A DNA stretch of 64,000 nt from Armatimonadota bacterium (lineage in GTDB: Bacteria; Sysuimicrobiota; Sysuimicrobiia; Sysuimicrobiales; Humicultoraceae), in NCBI GenBank assembly GCA_031081715.1, contig JAVHMA010000001.1:1-64000 (forward strand). Direction: 5' to 3'. The notes beneath the pieces are model-generated. The model did no database searches and was not told where the DNA came from. It worked only from the letters and a program-made list of their open reading frames with translations. The position numbers were made by a program, and so were the translations under genes. Numbering within the stretch: position 1 is the first letter of the stretch; the number at the start of each line of letters is the position of its first letter. This document shows, piece by piece, positions 18,337 through 27,199 of this stretch.

Positions 18337-19374
18337 GTGACCGCGGGCTCGCGGCGGCTGGTGATCCGGCGGACGATGCGCCTGGGGGCCATCGTGCTCG
18401 CCGGCGTGGTGCTGGTCGCCGGCGCGGGCGCGGCCTGGCTGTGGGGGGCGCTGCGGCCGCCCGCACCCGGCGACGCCGTGCCCCGCACGGTCATCGTCAG
18501 CGCCGGGGACTCAGGCTGGACCATCGCGCGCCGCCTCGAGGCCGAGGGGTTGGTGCGCCGCGCGTGGGCGGTCGTCGCCGCGGCCCGGCTGCTGGGGGTG
18601 GCGCACCGGCTCCAGCATGGCGAGTACCGGTTCACGCCGTCGCAGCCGGCCCTGGCGATCCTGCGCGCCATGGTGCGCGGCGACCGAGTGGTGCACCGCA
18701 TCACCATCCCCGAGGGGGCCACCGTCCGCCAGATCGCTGACCTGCTCGCCGCCGCGGGCCTGGCCGACCGCGAGCGGTTCCTCCGCCTGGCGCTGCGGGA
18801 GGGGCGGCGCTTCGCCCGCTCGGGGCTGGACGATCTCCCGGTGGACAGCCTCGAGGGCTACCTGTTTCCCGAGACCTACCTGCTTCATCGCGGCATGGAC
18901 GAGGCCGCGCTGGTCGAGCGTTTCCTCGACGAGTTCGAGGCGCGGGTCGGGCCCGCGGTCCGCACCGCGGCGCGAGCGCGGGGCCTCAGCCCTCACCAGC
19001 TCCTCACGGTGGCCTCCATGGTCGAACGCGAGGCCCGCGCCCCCGACGAGCGGCCGGTGATCGCGGGCGTCATCTACAACCGCCTGCGGCGCGGCATGCG
19101 TCTCGAGATCGACGCCACCGTGCTCTACGCGCTGGGCGAGCACAAGCCCGTGGTCACGTTCGCGGACCTCGAGGTGGACTCGCCGTACAACACCTACCGT
19201 TACGCGGGGCTGCCGCCAGGGCCGATCGCCAACCCGGGGGCCGCGGCGATCGCCGCGGCGGCCGCGCCGGCGGAGGTACCGTACCTGTACTACGTGCTGC
19301 GGCCCGACGGCCGTCACCACTTCAGCCGCACCTACGAGGAGCACCAGCGCGCCGTGCGCCACTACCGGCCGTGA
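18337..19374 (+). CDS. mltG: Endolytic murein transglycosylase MltG (YceG-like)
   Basis: 345 residues from a GTG. A single N-terminal membrane helix (MRLGAIVLAGVVLVAGAGAA) anchors it, followed by a LysM-like subdomain (residues about 50-110, VIVSAGDSGWTIARRLEAEG) and the catalytic YceG domain with DSLEGYLFPETY and the presumed catalytic Glu230 in ASMVEREARAP. It cuts nascent glycan strands to set peptidoglycan chain length at the outer face of the membrane. The stop overlaps the next gene's GTG by four bases. Confidence 0.95.
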   Translation: MTAGSRRLVIRRTMRLGAIVLAGVVLVAGAGAAWLWGALRPPAPGDAVPRTVIVSAGDSGWTIARRLEAEGLVRRAWAVVAAARLLGVAHRLQHGEYRFTPSQPALAILRAMVRGDRVVHRITIPEGATVRQIADLLAAAGLADRERFLRLALREGRRFARSGLDDLPVDSLEGYLFPETYLLHRGMDEAALVERFLDEFEARVGPAVRTAARARGLSPHQLLTVASMVEREARAPDERPVIAGVIYNRLRRGMRLEIDATVLYALGEHKPVVTFADLEVDSPYNTYRYAGLPPGPIANPGAAAIAAAAAPAEVPYLYYVLRPDGRHHFSRTYEEHQRAVRHYRP

Positions 19375-19901
19375 CCGGCTGCCTGCGGCTGCTGGCCCCG
19401 CGCTACCGCGCGGCGTCCGTGCTGCGGCTCACGCCGGCCGTGTTGCGCGCATGGGGCATCGACGCGGTCATGCTCGACCTGGACAACACGCTCGTGCCCT
19501 GGGGCGCGCCTGGGCCGTCGCCGGCCGTGGTCGCGTGGGCCGCCGGGCTCCGGGACGCCGGCGTCCGGGCCTGTCTGGTCTCCAACAACCTCTCCGGCCG
19601 CGTGCGGGCCGCCGCTGCCGCGCTGGACCTGCCGGTGGCGCCCGGGCGGTTCAAACCGAGCGCCGACAAGCTGCGCCGCGGCCTGGCGCTGCTCGGGTCC
19701 GCGCCCGACCGTACGGCCATGGTCGGCGATCAGCTCTTCACCGACGTGCTGGCGGGCAACCGCCTGGGTGTGCCCACCGTGTTCGTCGGACCGCTCGCGC
19801 CGGCCGAGCCCCTGCGCATCCGCGCCGTGCGCGTGGTGGAGCGGGCCGTGCTGGCGTTGCTCGTGCGCCGCGGGCTGGCACCCGCAGGGCCGCAGGTCTG
19901 A
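19371..19901 (+). CDS. YqeG family HAD-type phosphatase
   Basis: 176 residues. HAD motifs: VMLDLDNTLVPWG (motif I, nucleophile Asp), CLVSNNLSGR (motif II), RFKPSADKLRRG (Lys) and TAMVGDQLFTDVLAGNRLG (motifs III/IV). The pattern is that of the YqeG/GEP4 group, phosphatases whose fungal member dephosphorylates phosphatidylglycerophosphate; the bacterial substrate is not settled. The GTG start overlaps the mltG stop, so the two are probably co-translated. It ends the alaS-to-YqeG run. Confidence 0.9.
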   Translation: MTGCLRLLAPRYRAASVLRLTPAVLRAWGIDAVMLDLDNTLVPWGAPGPSPAVVAWAAGLRDAGVRACLVSNNLSGRVRAAAAALDLPVAPGRFKPSADKLRRGLALLGSAPDRTAMVGDQLFTDVLAGNRLGVPTVFVGPLAPAEPLRIRAVRVVERAVLALLVRRGLAPAGPQV

Positions 19902-19925
19902 CGGCCCGCGCCGGTTGGGTATAGG
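19898..19925 (+). promoter_or_regulatory. Possible promoter for the HD-GYP gene
   Basis: CTGACG, a 16-base spacer and TATAGG; four of six matches in each box, ending 33 bases before the ATG. Weak. Confidence 0.28.
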
Positions 19926-19958
19926 GTGGGTGCGCGGTCCCGACACCCGGAGCCACAG

Positions 19959-21569
19959 ATGCCCGCTCGCGCGTCCTTCGAATGGTGGCCGCTCTACGTC
20001 AGGGGCCTGACCGTACTCTTCGGGCTCTCCGTGCTCGCGCTGGGCGATCCTGGCGCGCAGGCGCGGTCCGTGGCGGCGGTCGTGCTGCTCGTCCTGCTCT
20101 TCGCGACCGGGCTGCTCACCGTGCTGGCGCAGCGGCGGTTGCGCGAGCCCTACGCCGCGTCCTACGTGGGCACGGGGCTGGAGCTGCTCATCGTCTCGTT
20201 CCTCGTGCACGAGACCGGCGGGCTGCACAGCGTCTTCTACTACTTCTACGTGCCGGTGCTGGTGTGGGGCACGGCCGGCCACGGGCTCGCCGCCGGTATG
20301 CTCGGCGGATGGGCGGCAGCCATCGGGTATGCGGTCGCCGCGGCGGCCGCGGCGCAGCCCTCGCTCGCGGCGTTCCCTCGCGCCGCGCTGCTGCTCGTCG
20401 TGGGGTTCCTGATCGGGATGATCGAGCAGCGCCGGGGGGAGGCCGAGGCGGTGGCGCTGCAGGGCGCGAGGGCGCTGACGCGGCAGGCCGCCATCGCCGA
20501 GGAGATCCGCGTCGCCCTGATGGACATGGCGCCGCTGGACCTTCCGCATCGCGCCCGCGTGCTGCTGGACCGGTGCCTGCGCCTGGTGGGCGCCGTCTTC
20601 GGGCTCGTCGCCGTGCTCGACGTGGAGGGCCGGCCGGTCGTGGAAGCCGCGGTCCCCGGACCGGGCGGCGAGCGCCCGCGCGGGGAGGCGCTGCCCAAGG
20701 TTGCCGTGCTGGAGACCGTGCTGCGCTCGGGGATCGCGCAGACCGTCGTGGACGCGGCGAGCGACGCACGCTGGGTGAGCGTGTTCGGCGACGACGCCGC
20801 GGGATCGGCCCTGCTGCTACCCCTGCGCTCGGAGGGCCGGGCGCTCGGGGCCGTCTACCTGGCGCGCCGCGACGTGCGGCTGTTCACCGAGGAGGAGTTG
20901 GCCGCCGGCCGCGCGCTCGTCGAGATGGCGGCGGTGCTGCTCCAGGACGCCCGCATGCAGGTCCAGGCGCACGACTTCCAGCTCAGCGCGGTGAACACGC
21001 TGACCGCGGCGCTGGAGGCCAAGGATCCCTACACGCGCGGCCACTCGCAGCGGGTCGCCGGCAACGCCGTGGCGATCGCGACCGAGCTCGGGCTCCCCGC
21101 CGAAGAGGTCGAGCGCATCCGGTGGGCGAGCCTGCTGCACGACCTGGGCAAGATCGCCACCCCTGAGCACATCCTGCGGAAGCGCGCGCCGCTGTCCGAC
21201 GACGAGCGCGTGGTGATGAATCAGCACCCGCAGCGGGGCGCGGGCATCCTACGGGAGATGGCGCCGTTCCGCGCGCTGGCCGAGTACGTCGAGTACCACC
21301 AGGAGGCCTACGACGGTACCGGGTACCCCGAGGGGCTGGCCGGCGAGGCCATCCCCCTGGGCGCGCGCATCATCCGCATCGCCGACACGTTCGACGCCAT
21401 CATCTCCGACCGCCCGTACCGGCGTGGCCGCTCGGTGCAGGAGGCGGCGGCGGAGCTCAGGAGCATGGCCGGGACGGCGCTCGATCCGACGCTCGTGGAG
21501 GTCTTCCTGCGGATCCTCCGGGAAAAGCCGCCGTTCGAGGTGCAGCTGCGGATGTGGCGCGAGCGGTAG
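19959..21569 (+). CDS. Membrane GAF and HD-GYP cyclic di-GMP phosphodiesterase
   Basis: 536 residues. Five or six N-terminal membrane helices (residues about 10-165) precede a linker, a GAF domain (about 180-340, VAVLDVEGRPVVEAAVPGPG to LLLPLRSEGRALGAVYLARR) and an HD-GYP domain. The latter shows HDLGKIATPEHIL with the His394-Asp395 metal pair, H-Q-E-A, YDGTGYPEGL (the GYP signature near 452-457) and IIRIADTFDAI. HD-GYP enzymes hydrolyse c-di-GMP to pGpG or GMP at the membrane. The ATG 33 bases inside a longer GTG frame was preferred because the TM segment follows. It probably drains the c-di-GMP pool sensed by the riboswitches downstream. Confidence 0.93.
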   Translation: MPARASFEWWPLYVRGLTVLFGLSVLALGDPGAQARSVAAVVLLVLLFATGLLTVLAQRRLREPYAASYVGTGLELLIVSFLVHETGGLHSVFYYFYVPVLVWGTAGHGLAAGMLGGWAAAIGYAVAAAAAAQPSLAAFPRAALLLVVGFLIGMIEQRRGEAEAVALQGARALTRQAAIAEEIRVALMDMAPLDLPHRARVLLDRCLRLVGAVFGLVAVLDVEGRPVVEAAVPGPGGERPRGEALPKVAVLETVLRSGIAQTVVDAASDARWVSVFGDDAAGSALLLPLRSEGRALGAVYLARRDVRLFTEEELAAGRALVEMAAVLLQDARMQVQAHDFQLSAVNTLTAALEAKDPYTRGHSQRVAGNAVAIATELGLPAEEVERIRWASLLHDLGKIATPEHILRKRAPLSDDERVVMNQHPQRGAGILREMAPFRALAEYVEYHQEAYDGTGYPEGLAGEAIPLGARIIRIADTFDAIISDRPYRRGRSVQEAAAELRSMAGTALDPTLVEVFLRILREKPPFEVQLRMWRER

Positions 21570-21574
21570 GGGCG

Positions 21575-22552
21575 CTAGAAGTCCTGCGCCGTGGCGGCCA
21601 TGATCGTGGTGTTGCGGCCGGCGCGCGCGCGGGCCAGCGCTTCCTCGGCCCGCGTCAGCAGGGTCTGGTCGTCCTCGCCGTCGCGCGGGTAGCAGGCGAG
21701 GCCGATGCTGACCGTGTGCGTCATGGGGAAGGGATGATCGGGGAGCGAGAACGTCGAGGACTCCACGGCGCGGCGAAGGCGCTCGGCCACGACGAACGCG
21801 CCCTCCAGCGGCGTCTCCGGGAGGATCAGCCCAAAACGACCGCCGCCCAGGGCCGCCCGGAAGTCCACCTCGCGCGTGGTGCGCGTCAGGCTGCCGGCGA
21901 GGTGCGTGGAGACCGCCCGCAGGCCTTCCTCGCCGACCATCTCGCGGATCTCGTCGTCCTGGTCGAGGGCGACCAGGCCGAGTGTGAACGTGCGGCCGAA
22001 CCGCCGGCTGCGCACAAGCTCGCGGCGCACCGCCAGCGCGAAGTAGTTGGCGTTGTAGAGGCCGCTTGCGGGTTCCACCAGCACCTGGCGGCGCAGCCGA
22101 TCGCGCAGCTCGTCGATCTGCTCCTGCGTCGCCAACGAGCGTCGGTCGCGCTGCCGCTCGTGGCGCCGGATCGCCTCAAGGACGCCGATCGACAGCAGGT
22201 TGTTGAGGAACTGGACGGCCTCCACCGTGAGCCCCTGCGCGGGCCCGCGCTCGGCCAGGTAGTCGAGGACCACCGGCTTGATCTGGAGCAGCGCGCGGAT
22301 GACCTCGTCGAGCGGCACCTGGCCGGCGAACATCTCCTGGCTGAAGCGGCCCGCGAACTCGGTGAACGGCTCGGCCCCGCCGCTCTGCGCGGCGTCCACC
22401 AGCGCGTCCATGCCCGCGACCAGGTGGCGATCCAGGCGCGCAGCGTCGCGCCACACCAGGCTACTGTGCGGGAGGTTGGCGATCTGGCCGGCCCATCGCG
22501 CGGCCAGGGTGCGGCGGTGCGTCCGAATCCGGTCGACCGCGTCCGGGGTCAT
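21575..22552 (-). CDS. GGDEF-domain protein with degenerate active site
   Basis: 325 residues. The N-terminal half ([20 protein letters not shown] onwards, to about 120) looks like an RsbRD-type helical sensor domain. The C-terminal half is a GGDEF fold ([31 protein letters not shown]), but the signature reads GGGRF in [14 protein letters not shown]. The catalytic Glu is therefore Arg and the metal-coordinating position is Gly, so diguanylate cyclase activity is unlikely. It may bind nucleotide as a regulator. It converges tail to tail with the HD-GYP gene five bases away and diverges from the roadblock gene. Confidence 0.85.
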   Translation of the reverse strand: MTPDAVDRIRTHRRTLAARWAGQIANLPHSSLVWRDAARLDRHLVAGMDALVDAAQSGGAEPFTEFAGRFSQEMFAGQVPLDEVIRALLQIKPVVLDYLAERGPAQGLTVEAVQFLNNLLSIGVLEAIRRHERQRDRRSLATQEQIDELRDRLRRQVLVEPASGLYNANYFALAVRRELVRSRRFGRTFTLGLVALDQDDEIREMVGEEGLRAVSTHLAGSLTRTTREVDFRAALGGGRFGLILPETPLEGAFVVAERLRRAVESSTFSLPDHPFPMTHTVSIGLACYPRDGEDDQTLLTRAEEALARARAGRNTTIMAATAQDF

Positions 22553-22663
22553 GCGTCCTCCTGAGGCGGATGGTACGCGACGACGGGCGGCAACTCCTTG
22601 CGGGGCGGAGGACGCGCCGCACAACCGGCGAAGATAGCGCGACGGTCCGATACGAATGCGACG

Positions 22664-23023
22664 ATGAGCGCGAAGCTGAAGGGCATCCTGCAAGAGCTCG
22701 TGGGCGACGACACCCGCGCGGTCGCGCTGGTGGGGCCCGACGGGCAGGTCGTGGAGGCCGTCACCAAGCGCGGCGCGGGCGACCTGCAACACGTCGCCGC
22801 CGACCTGGTCGCGCTGCTCAAGGTAGGCGCCTACTGCGCGCGCAAGCTCGACGGCGGCGACCTCGATCACGTCACGATGACGACCGACCACCTGGCGGTG
22901 CTCGCGGTCGCGCTCGGGCCGGGCCACTACCTGGCCACGGTGCTGGACGCGGGCGGCAATCTGGCCCGCGCCCGCATGCAGATCAAGCGGCGCCGCGCGG
23001 AGATCGCGGAGGAGATCGCGTGA
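22664..23023 (+). CDS. Roadblock/LC7 domain protein (paralogue 1)
   Basis: 119 residues, essentially a single roadblock/LC7 domain: [29 protein letters not shown], an [18 protein letters not shown] helix, and [20 protein letters not shown]. Such proteins act as small dimeric regulators of Ras-like GTPases (MglB type) or as scaffold modules. No MglA-type GTPase is seen in the window. It shares a four-base stop/start overlap with the transglycosylase downstream and is similar in length and layout to the protein at 30041. Confidence 0.85.
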   Translation: MSAKLKGILQELVGDDTRAVALVGPDGQVVEAVTKRGAGDLQHVAADLVALLKVGAYCARKLDGGDLDHVTMTTDHLAVLAVALGPGHYLATVLDAGGNLARARMQIKRRRAEIAEEIA

Positions 23024-23994
23024 GGCCGCCGCGCCACCGCTCGCTCGCCGCCGCGCTGCTCGCGGCGCTCGCGCTCGCCGGGTCGGCCGCGGCCGCGCCG
23101 GGCGGGCCCATGCACGAGGGCGCGGCCGCGTTCGCGCGCGGCCGCCTGGAGGTCGCCGCCGCGCACTTCGTGCGCGCCACGACCGCCCGGCCCGGCGACC
23201 CGCAGGGCTGGTTGTGGCTCGGGGTCACGCGCTTCTACCAGGGCGACCACGCCGCCGGCGAGCGCGCCCTGGCCCGCGCCGCGCGGCTCGCGCCGCGCGA
23301 TGCGACCGTGCTGCTGTGGTGGGGGCACCTGCTCGCGCGCGTGGACCGGCCCGACGCCGCGGCGGCGGCGTTCCGCCGCGCGCTCGATCTCCGGGCGAGC
23401 CCGACCGTGCACGCGCTGGCGCGCCAGGCCGCCCGCGCGCTGGGCCCGCTGCCCATCGCGCCCGCGCTGGCCGCGCCGGCTGGCGCCGGCCTCCCCGGTG
23501 CCGCACCCGCGTGGGTGCACGACGTGGCCAGTTACCGCGGGATCGCGCTCCACTACAACCCGCGGCTGTCGGGGATGGAGGCCGATGCGATCGCGCGCGC
23601 GCTGCTGGGCTACAGCCGCGAGTTCAATGTCGATCCGCGGCTCGTGGTGGCCCTGGTCGTCGTGGAGTCGGGGTTCCAGCCGCGCGCGGTTTCCCGCGCG
23701 GGCGCGATGGGGCTCGGCCAGCTCATGCCCGGCACCGCGCGAGCGCTCGGGGTGAATCCCTGGGATCCGGTCCAGAACCTCTACGGGTCGATCCGGTACC
23801 TGCGCGGGAACCTCGACCGCTTCGGGTGGGACCGGCCGCACCTCGCGCTGGCCGCCTACAACGCCGGCCGGGGCGCGGTCGAGCGCCACGAGGGCATCCC
23901 GCCGTATGCCGAGACGCAGTGGTACGTGGTCAACGTTTCGAGCCTGTACCGCCGGCTGCTCGCGGCCTCCGGCGAGATGCCAGAACTCCGGTGA
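23020..23994 (+). CDS. TPR and lytic transglycosylase (SLT) protein
   Basis: 324 residues from a GTG overlapping the roadblock stop. Signal peptide ([20 protein letters not shown]), then about three TPR-like repeats (residues 30-140), a Pro/Ala linker, and a lysozyme-fold SLT domain with [20 protein letters not shown] (catalytic Glu216), [13 protein letters not shown], and [15 protein letters not shown]. It would cleave peptidoglycan non-hydrolytically in the periplasm or wall. Coupling to a roadblock protein may tie wall opening to a surface machine, which is inference. Confidence 0.93.
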   Translation: MRPPRHRSLAAALLAALALAGSAAAAPGGPMHEGAAAFARGRLEVAAAHFVRATTARPGDPQGWLWLGVTRFYQGDHAAGERALARAARLAPRDATVLLWWGHLLARVDRPDAAAAAFRRALDLRASPTVHALARQAARALGPLPIAPALAAPAGAGLPGAAPAWVHDVASYRGIALHYNPRLSGMEADAIARALLGYSREFNVDPRLVVALVVVESGFQPRAVSRAGAMGLGQLMPGTARALGVNPWDPVQNLYGSIRYLRGNLDRFGWDRPHLALAAYNAGRGAVERHEGIPPYAETQWYVVNVSSLYRRLLAASGEMPELR

Positions 23995-24114
23995 CGCCCC
24001 GGGGCAGGATTGAGGGAGGACTAGGCGAAGCCTCCGCAGGGAATACAGACATACTGCCGTGAGACGCCGCCGGGGCAGGGACCGGCGGGCGCGTGACAAC
24101 TGCAGACGAGGACC

Positions 24115-24212
24115 TCCGAACGGGCAAACCCGCCGCGAGGCGGGGACGCAAAGCCAACGGGGGCGTGAGGCTCGCGCACGCGGGCGCACGGCCGGCCGGG
24201 TTGCCGAAGGGG
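24115..24212 (+). ncRNA. Cyclic di-GMP-I (GEMM) riboswitch 1
   Basis: Conserved blocks in order: GGCAAACC (24123-24130); a stem closed by a GCGA tetraloop (CCGCC-GCGA-GGCGG); GGGACGCAAAGCC (24143-24155); a variable P2 arm; and CGGCCGGGTTGCCGAAG (24193-24209). These match the c-di-GMP-I aptamer, including the GNRA loop that docks into a receptor. It precedes the binding-protein operon starting at 24278, with a terminator-like hairpin between. Whether the ligand is c-di-GMP or 3',3'-cGAMP depends on one base I cannot align with certainty. Confidence 0.92.
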
Positions 24213-24224
24213 TCGGGGTGCATC

Positions 24225-24255
24225 CGCCTTTCGGCCGCCGGCCGGAAGGCGTTTG
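24225..24255 (+). terminator. Expression-platform terminator of riboswitch 1
   Basis: CGCCTTTCGGCC (24225-24236), 3-base loop, GGCCGGAAGGCG (24240-24251): a 12-bp stem with one G-U pair, then TTTGTATCTT. GGCCGG in the aptamer's 3' strand (24194-24199) can pair with CCGGCC in this stem, giving a competing fold. Confidence 0.75.
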
Positions 24256-24277
24256 TATCTTGTGCGGAGAGGAGCGC

Positions 24278-25387
24278 ATGAACAGGCTGCCGATGGGCGT
24301 GCTGGGTGTGGTGGCGCTCGCCGCGGTCGCCGCCGGCTGCGGCGGCATGCCCCTGCGCGCGCAGGAGACGGTGACCGTTGGCGTGCTCGCGCCGATCACG
24401 AGCGGGGTCCCGGCGGCGGCGCGCGCCGCGGTGCAGGGCGCGACGCTGGCGGCTGAGGAGGCGCGTGGCGGCGCAGGCGCCGCGGTGGCCGTGATCGTGC
24501 TGGACGACCGCGGAAGCGCCGAGCAAGCGACGCGTCTGTTCGCGGAGCTGCTCGACCGCCAGGTGGTGGCCGTGGTCGGGCCGCTCACCGACCTGACCGT
24601 GGCGGCCGTCGCCCCACACGCAGAGCGCGCCGGACTGCCCCTGGTGAGCCCGGGCGCGACGGGCACGATTCCCTACGCGGGGTCGTCGGTGTTCCGGACC
24701 TCGCTGCCGGCGCCCGCCCAGGCGCGCGCGCTGGCCGAGCACCTGGTTGGTGCGCGGGCACGTCGGATCAGCATCATTCACGAGGGCAACGACTACGGTG
24801 CGCTGGTCGCGATGGCCTTCGCCCAGCGCGTCCGCGAGCTCGGCGGTGAGATCGTGGGGACGCGCCTGTACCGGGACGGTGATCGCGACTTCGCCCGGCA
24901 CACGGCCGGCGTGGTCGCCGATGGCGCCCAGGCGGTGCTGATCGCCGGCTACCCCGACGAGGGCGCCCAGATCATCACGGCGCTGCGCCAGAGCGGCGTG
25001 CAGGTGCCGGTAGCCGCCTCCGACGCGCTCTACTCCGCCGACCTCATCGCGTGGGCCGGCCCCGCGGCCGAGGGCGTCATCGTCCCGGCGCCGTTCGTGG
25101 CCTCCGAGCCCATTCCCACGGTTCAGGAGTTCGTCGGGAAGTACCGTCGGCGGTACGACGAGACGCCGGACCACCACGCTGCCCAGGCCTACGACGCGAT
25201 GAAGATCGTCACGTTCGCCATCCGGCGCGGCGGGCGCAGCCCGAAGGCCGTCCGCGCCGCGCTCCAGGGGTTGCGGCGGTTCCCTGGCGCGACGGGCGAG
25301 ATCACCTTCGACCGGTGGGGCGCACCCGACCGGGCCGTGGCGATCGCCCGGGTCCGGCACGGCAGGTTCGAGCTCGTCCGGCGCTGA
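24278..25387 (+). CDS. LivK-type solute-binding lipoprotein
   Basis: 369 residues. A lipoprotein signal peptide with a lipobox around ALAAVAAGCGG places Cys at about residue 21. The body is a type I periplasmic binding fold (Peripla_BP_6): VTVGVLAPITSG, VAVVGPLTDLTVAAVAPHAE, LPLVSPGATGTI, RISIIHEGNDYG, and DHHAAQAYDAM. These proteins bind branched-chain amino acids, amides or similar ligands, either for ABC transport or for sensing. No LivHMGF transporter genes are nearby. A GGAGAGGAG site precedes the ATG. The riboswitch immediately upstream implies c-di-GMP control of this gene and probably of the four that follow. Confidence 0.9.
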   Translation: MNRLPMGVLGVVALAAVAAGCGGMPLRAQETVTVGVLAPITSGVPAAARAAVQGATLAAEEARGGAGAAVAVIVLDDRGSAEQATRLFAELLDRQVVAVVGPLTDLTVAAVAPHAERAGLPLVSPGATGTIPYAGSSVFRTSLPAPAQARALAEHLVGARARRISIIHEGNDYGALVAMAFAQRVRELGGEIVGTRLYRDGDRDFARHTAGVVADGAQAVLIAGYPDEGAQIITALRQSGVQVPVAASDALYSADLIAWAGPAAEGVIVPAPFVASEPIPTVQEFVGKYRRRYDETPDHHAAQAYDAMKIVTFAIRRGGRSPKAVRAALQGLRRFPGATGEITFDRWGAPDRAVAIARVRHGRFELVRR

Positions 25388-25416
25388 CGCCGGCGGCTAC
25401 AGGGGGTGCAGGTCGC

Positions 25417-26385
25417 ATGAGACGCAGGCTGCTCTTCCTCGCGGTCGGTGTGCTGCTCGCGGTCGCGTGGCCCGTCGCGGCGCAGCAGCGCGTGTTCCTC
25501 TCCCTCGCCACGGGCGGCACCGCGGGCGTCTACTTCCCGCTGGGCGCGGCCCTCGCCGAGCTCTGGAGCGGGCGCGTGCCCAACGTCCAGGTGACGGCGC
25601 AAACGTCGGGCGCCTCGGTGGCGAACATCCGTCTCCTGCAGCGCGGGGACGTCGCCATCGCCATGGTCCAGAACGACATCACCTACTACGCGTTCAACGG
25701 CATCGAGATGTTCATGGACCGGATCGCCAACCAGCCCGCGCCGGTCGCCACGCTGCGCGGGATGGCGATGCTCTACCCTGAGACGATTCAGGTCGTCACG
25801 CTGCGGTCGAAGAACATCAACTCGATCGCCGAACTGCGCGGCCGGCGGATCGCGGTCGGCGCGCCGGGGAGCGGCACCGAGGTCAACGCCCGGCAGATCC
25901 TTCGGATGTTCGAGCTCGGCTACTACAACACGCGGCCCGACTTCCTGAACTTCGCCGAGGCCGCCGACCAGGTGAAGGACGGGGTGGTGGACGCGGCGTT
26001 CATCACCGCCGGCCACCCGACCGCCGCGGTGCAGGACATCGCGGCCAGCCGCGACCTGAAGCTGCTGCCCGTGCCGCGCGAGGTGGTCGAGCAGCTCCGG
26101 GTTCAGTGGCCCTACTACACCGCGGTCACGATCCCCGCCAACACCTACCGCGGGCAGACCGAGGCCGTGGACACGGTGGCGGTCATGGCGATGCTCGTCA
26201 CCCGGCAGGACGTGGACGAGGCCCTGGTCTACAGCCTGACGCGCACGATGTGGGAGAACGTGGACCGGCTGCGCGCGGCGCACGCGCGCGGCCGCGACGT
26301 CACGACCGCCACGGCGCGCCGCGGGATGCCGATCACCATGCACGCCGGCGCGCTGCGGTTCTACCGCGAGTTCGGGATCAGGTAG
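25417..26385 (+). CDS. TAXI-family TRAP-type solute-binding protein
   Basis: 322 residues with a signal peptide (LLFLAVGVLLAVAWPVAAQQ). It has the TAXI pattern: LSLATGGTAGVYFPLGAALA, TSGASVANIRLLQRGDVAIA, RIAVGAPGSGTEVNARQIL, a GVVDAAFITAGHPTAAV hinge segment and a final helix near YREFGIR. TAXI proteins normally feed fused TRAP permeases with substrates such as glutamate or 2-oxoglutarate. No TRAP permease is in the window. Being co-directional with the LivK-like gene (29-base gap), it is probably part of the riboswitch-controlled unit, so it may serve as an extracellular sensor. Confidence 0.92.
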   Translation: MRRRLLFLAVGVLLAVAWPVAAQQRVFLSLATGGTAGVYFPLGAALAELWSGRVPNVQVTAQTSGASVANIRLLQRGDVAIAMVQNDITYYAFNGIEMFMDRIANQPAPVATLRGMAMLYPETIQVVTLRSKNINSIAELRGRRIAVGAPGSGTEVNARQILRMFELGYYNTRPDFLNFAEAADQVKDGVVDAAFITAGHPTAAVQDIAASRDLKLLPVPREVVEQLRVQWPYYTAVTIPANTYRGQTEAVDTVAVMAMLVTRQDVDEALVYSLTRTMWENVDRLRAAHARGRDVTTATARRGMPITMHAGALRFYREFGIR

Positions 26386-26386
26386 G

Positions 26387-27199
26387 ATGCTCGAGGCCCG
26401 CCGGGCGCTGCTCGACCAGATCCGCGCCGGCCCGGCGCTCTTCGCCGGACTCCCGGGCGACGAGGTGGACTTCGACCGCCTGATCGCGCACCTGGCCGCG
26501 CGGCGGTTCCAGGGAGGCATCTACGCGACCGACGGTGCGCTCGAGGGGGTGCTCTGGGTCGCCGACGGCGCCACCGGCGAGGCGTGGTTCTTCGAGGAGA
26601 GCGGCCCCGAAGCGATCCTGCCGGCGACCGCGGGCCGCGACCTGCTCGCCGAGATCGCGCGGCGCGGCGGGTTGGTGAGCGTGTTCCTCCGGCCGCCCCC
26701 GGAGGCCGGGGGCGCCCCGGAGTCGGCGGCGGCGCCGGTGCCGCTGGTGCGCGCGGCGCCGCCGGCCGAGGTCTTGCCCAGGCCGTTGTCGGAGGCCGCG
26801 GCTGTCCCGGTGGCGGAGATCACCGACGTGCCGACCACGCCCGAGGCCCTGGCCGCGGCGCTCGCCGAGGCCGTGGCCGCGGTCTCGCAGGAGCAGGGCG
26901 AGCCGTCGGCCCGGCCGTGGCCCGCGATCCTGCTCGAGGTCGAGCGGCGCCTGGCGCGCCAGCGCGGCGCGAAGCTCAGCGCGATGTTCGCCCAGGCCCT
27001 GGGGCGCGCGCTCGCCGCGCGGGGCGGCGCAGCCGACGGTGAGCGGATCGCCGCGCCGGCGTTGCCCGAGGCGGCCTGGCGCACCATCGTCGAGGAGGCG
27101 AGCGCCCCGGTCGTGGTCGTGGCCGGCCGGGCGTTCGTGGATCGCTTGATCGCGGCGGCCGAGCGCGCCGTCGAGGACGCGGAGAGGGGACGCGCATGA
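26387..27199 (+). CDS. Unknown protein, possible signalling adaptor
   Basis: 270 residues; the ATG is one base after the TAXI stop. No family is recognised with confidence. Residues 1-110 form an alpha/beta domain (RRFQGGIYATDGALEGVLWV, GEAWFFEESGPEAI) a little like DUF4388-type modules. A Pro/Ala-rich linker (about 105-165) follows, then a helical C-terminal domain (PWPAILLEVERRLARQ onward). No signal peptide or membrane helix is present, so it is probably cytoplasmic. The stop overlaps the next gene (ATGA). Confidence 0.6.
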   Translation: MLEARRALLDQIRAGPALFAGLPGDEVDFDRLIAHLAARRFQGGIYATDGALEGVLWVADGATGEAWFFEESGPEAILPATAGRDLLAEIARRGGLVSVFLRPPPEAGGAPESAAAPVPLVRAAPPAEVLPRPLSEAAAVPVAEITDVPTTPEALAAALAEAVAAVSQEQGEPSARPWPAILLEVERRLARQRGAKLSAMFAQALGRALAARGGAADGERIAAPALPEAAWRTIVEEASAPVVVVAGRAFVDRLIAAAERAVEDAERGRA

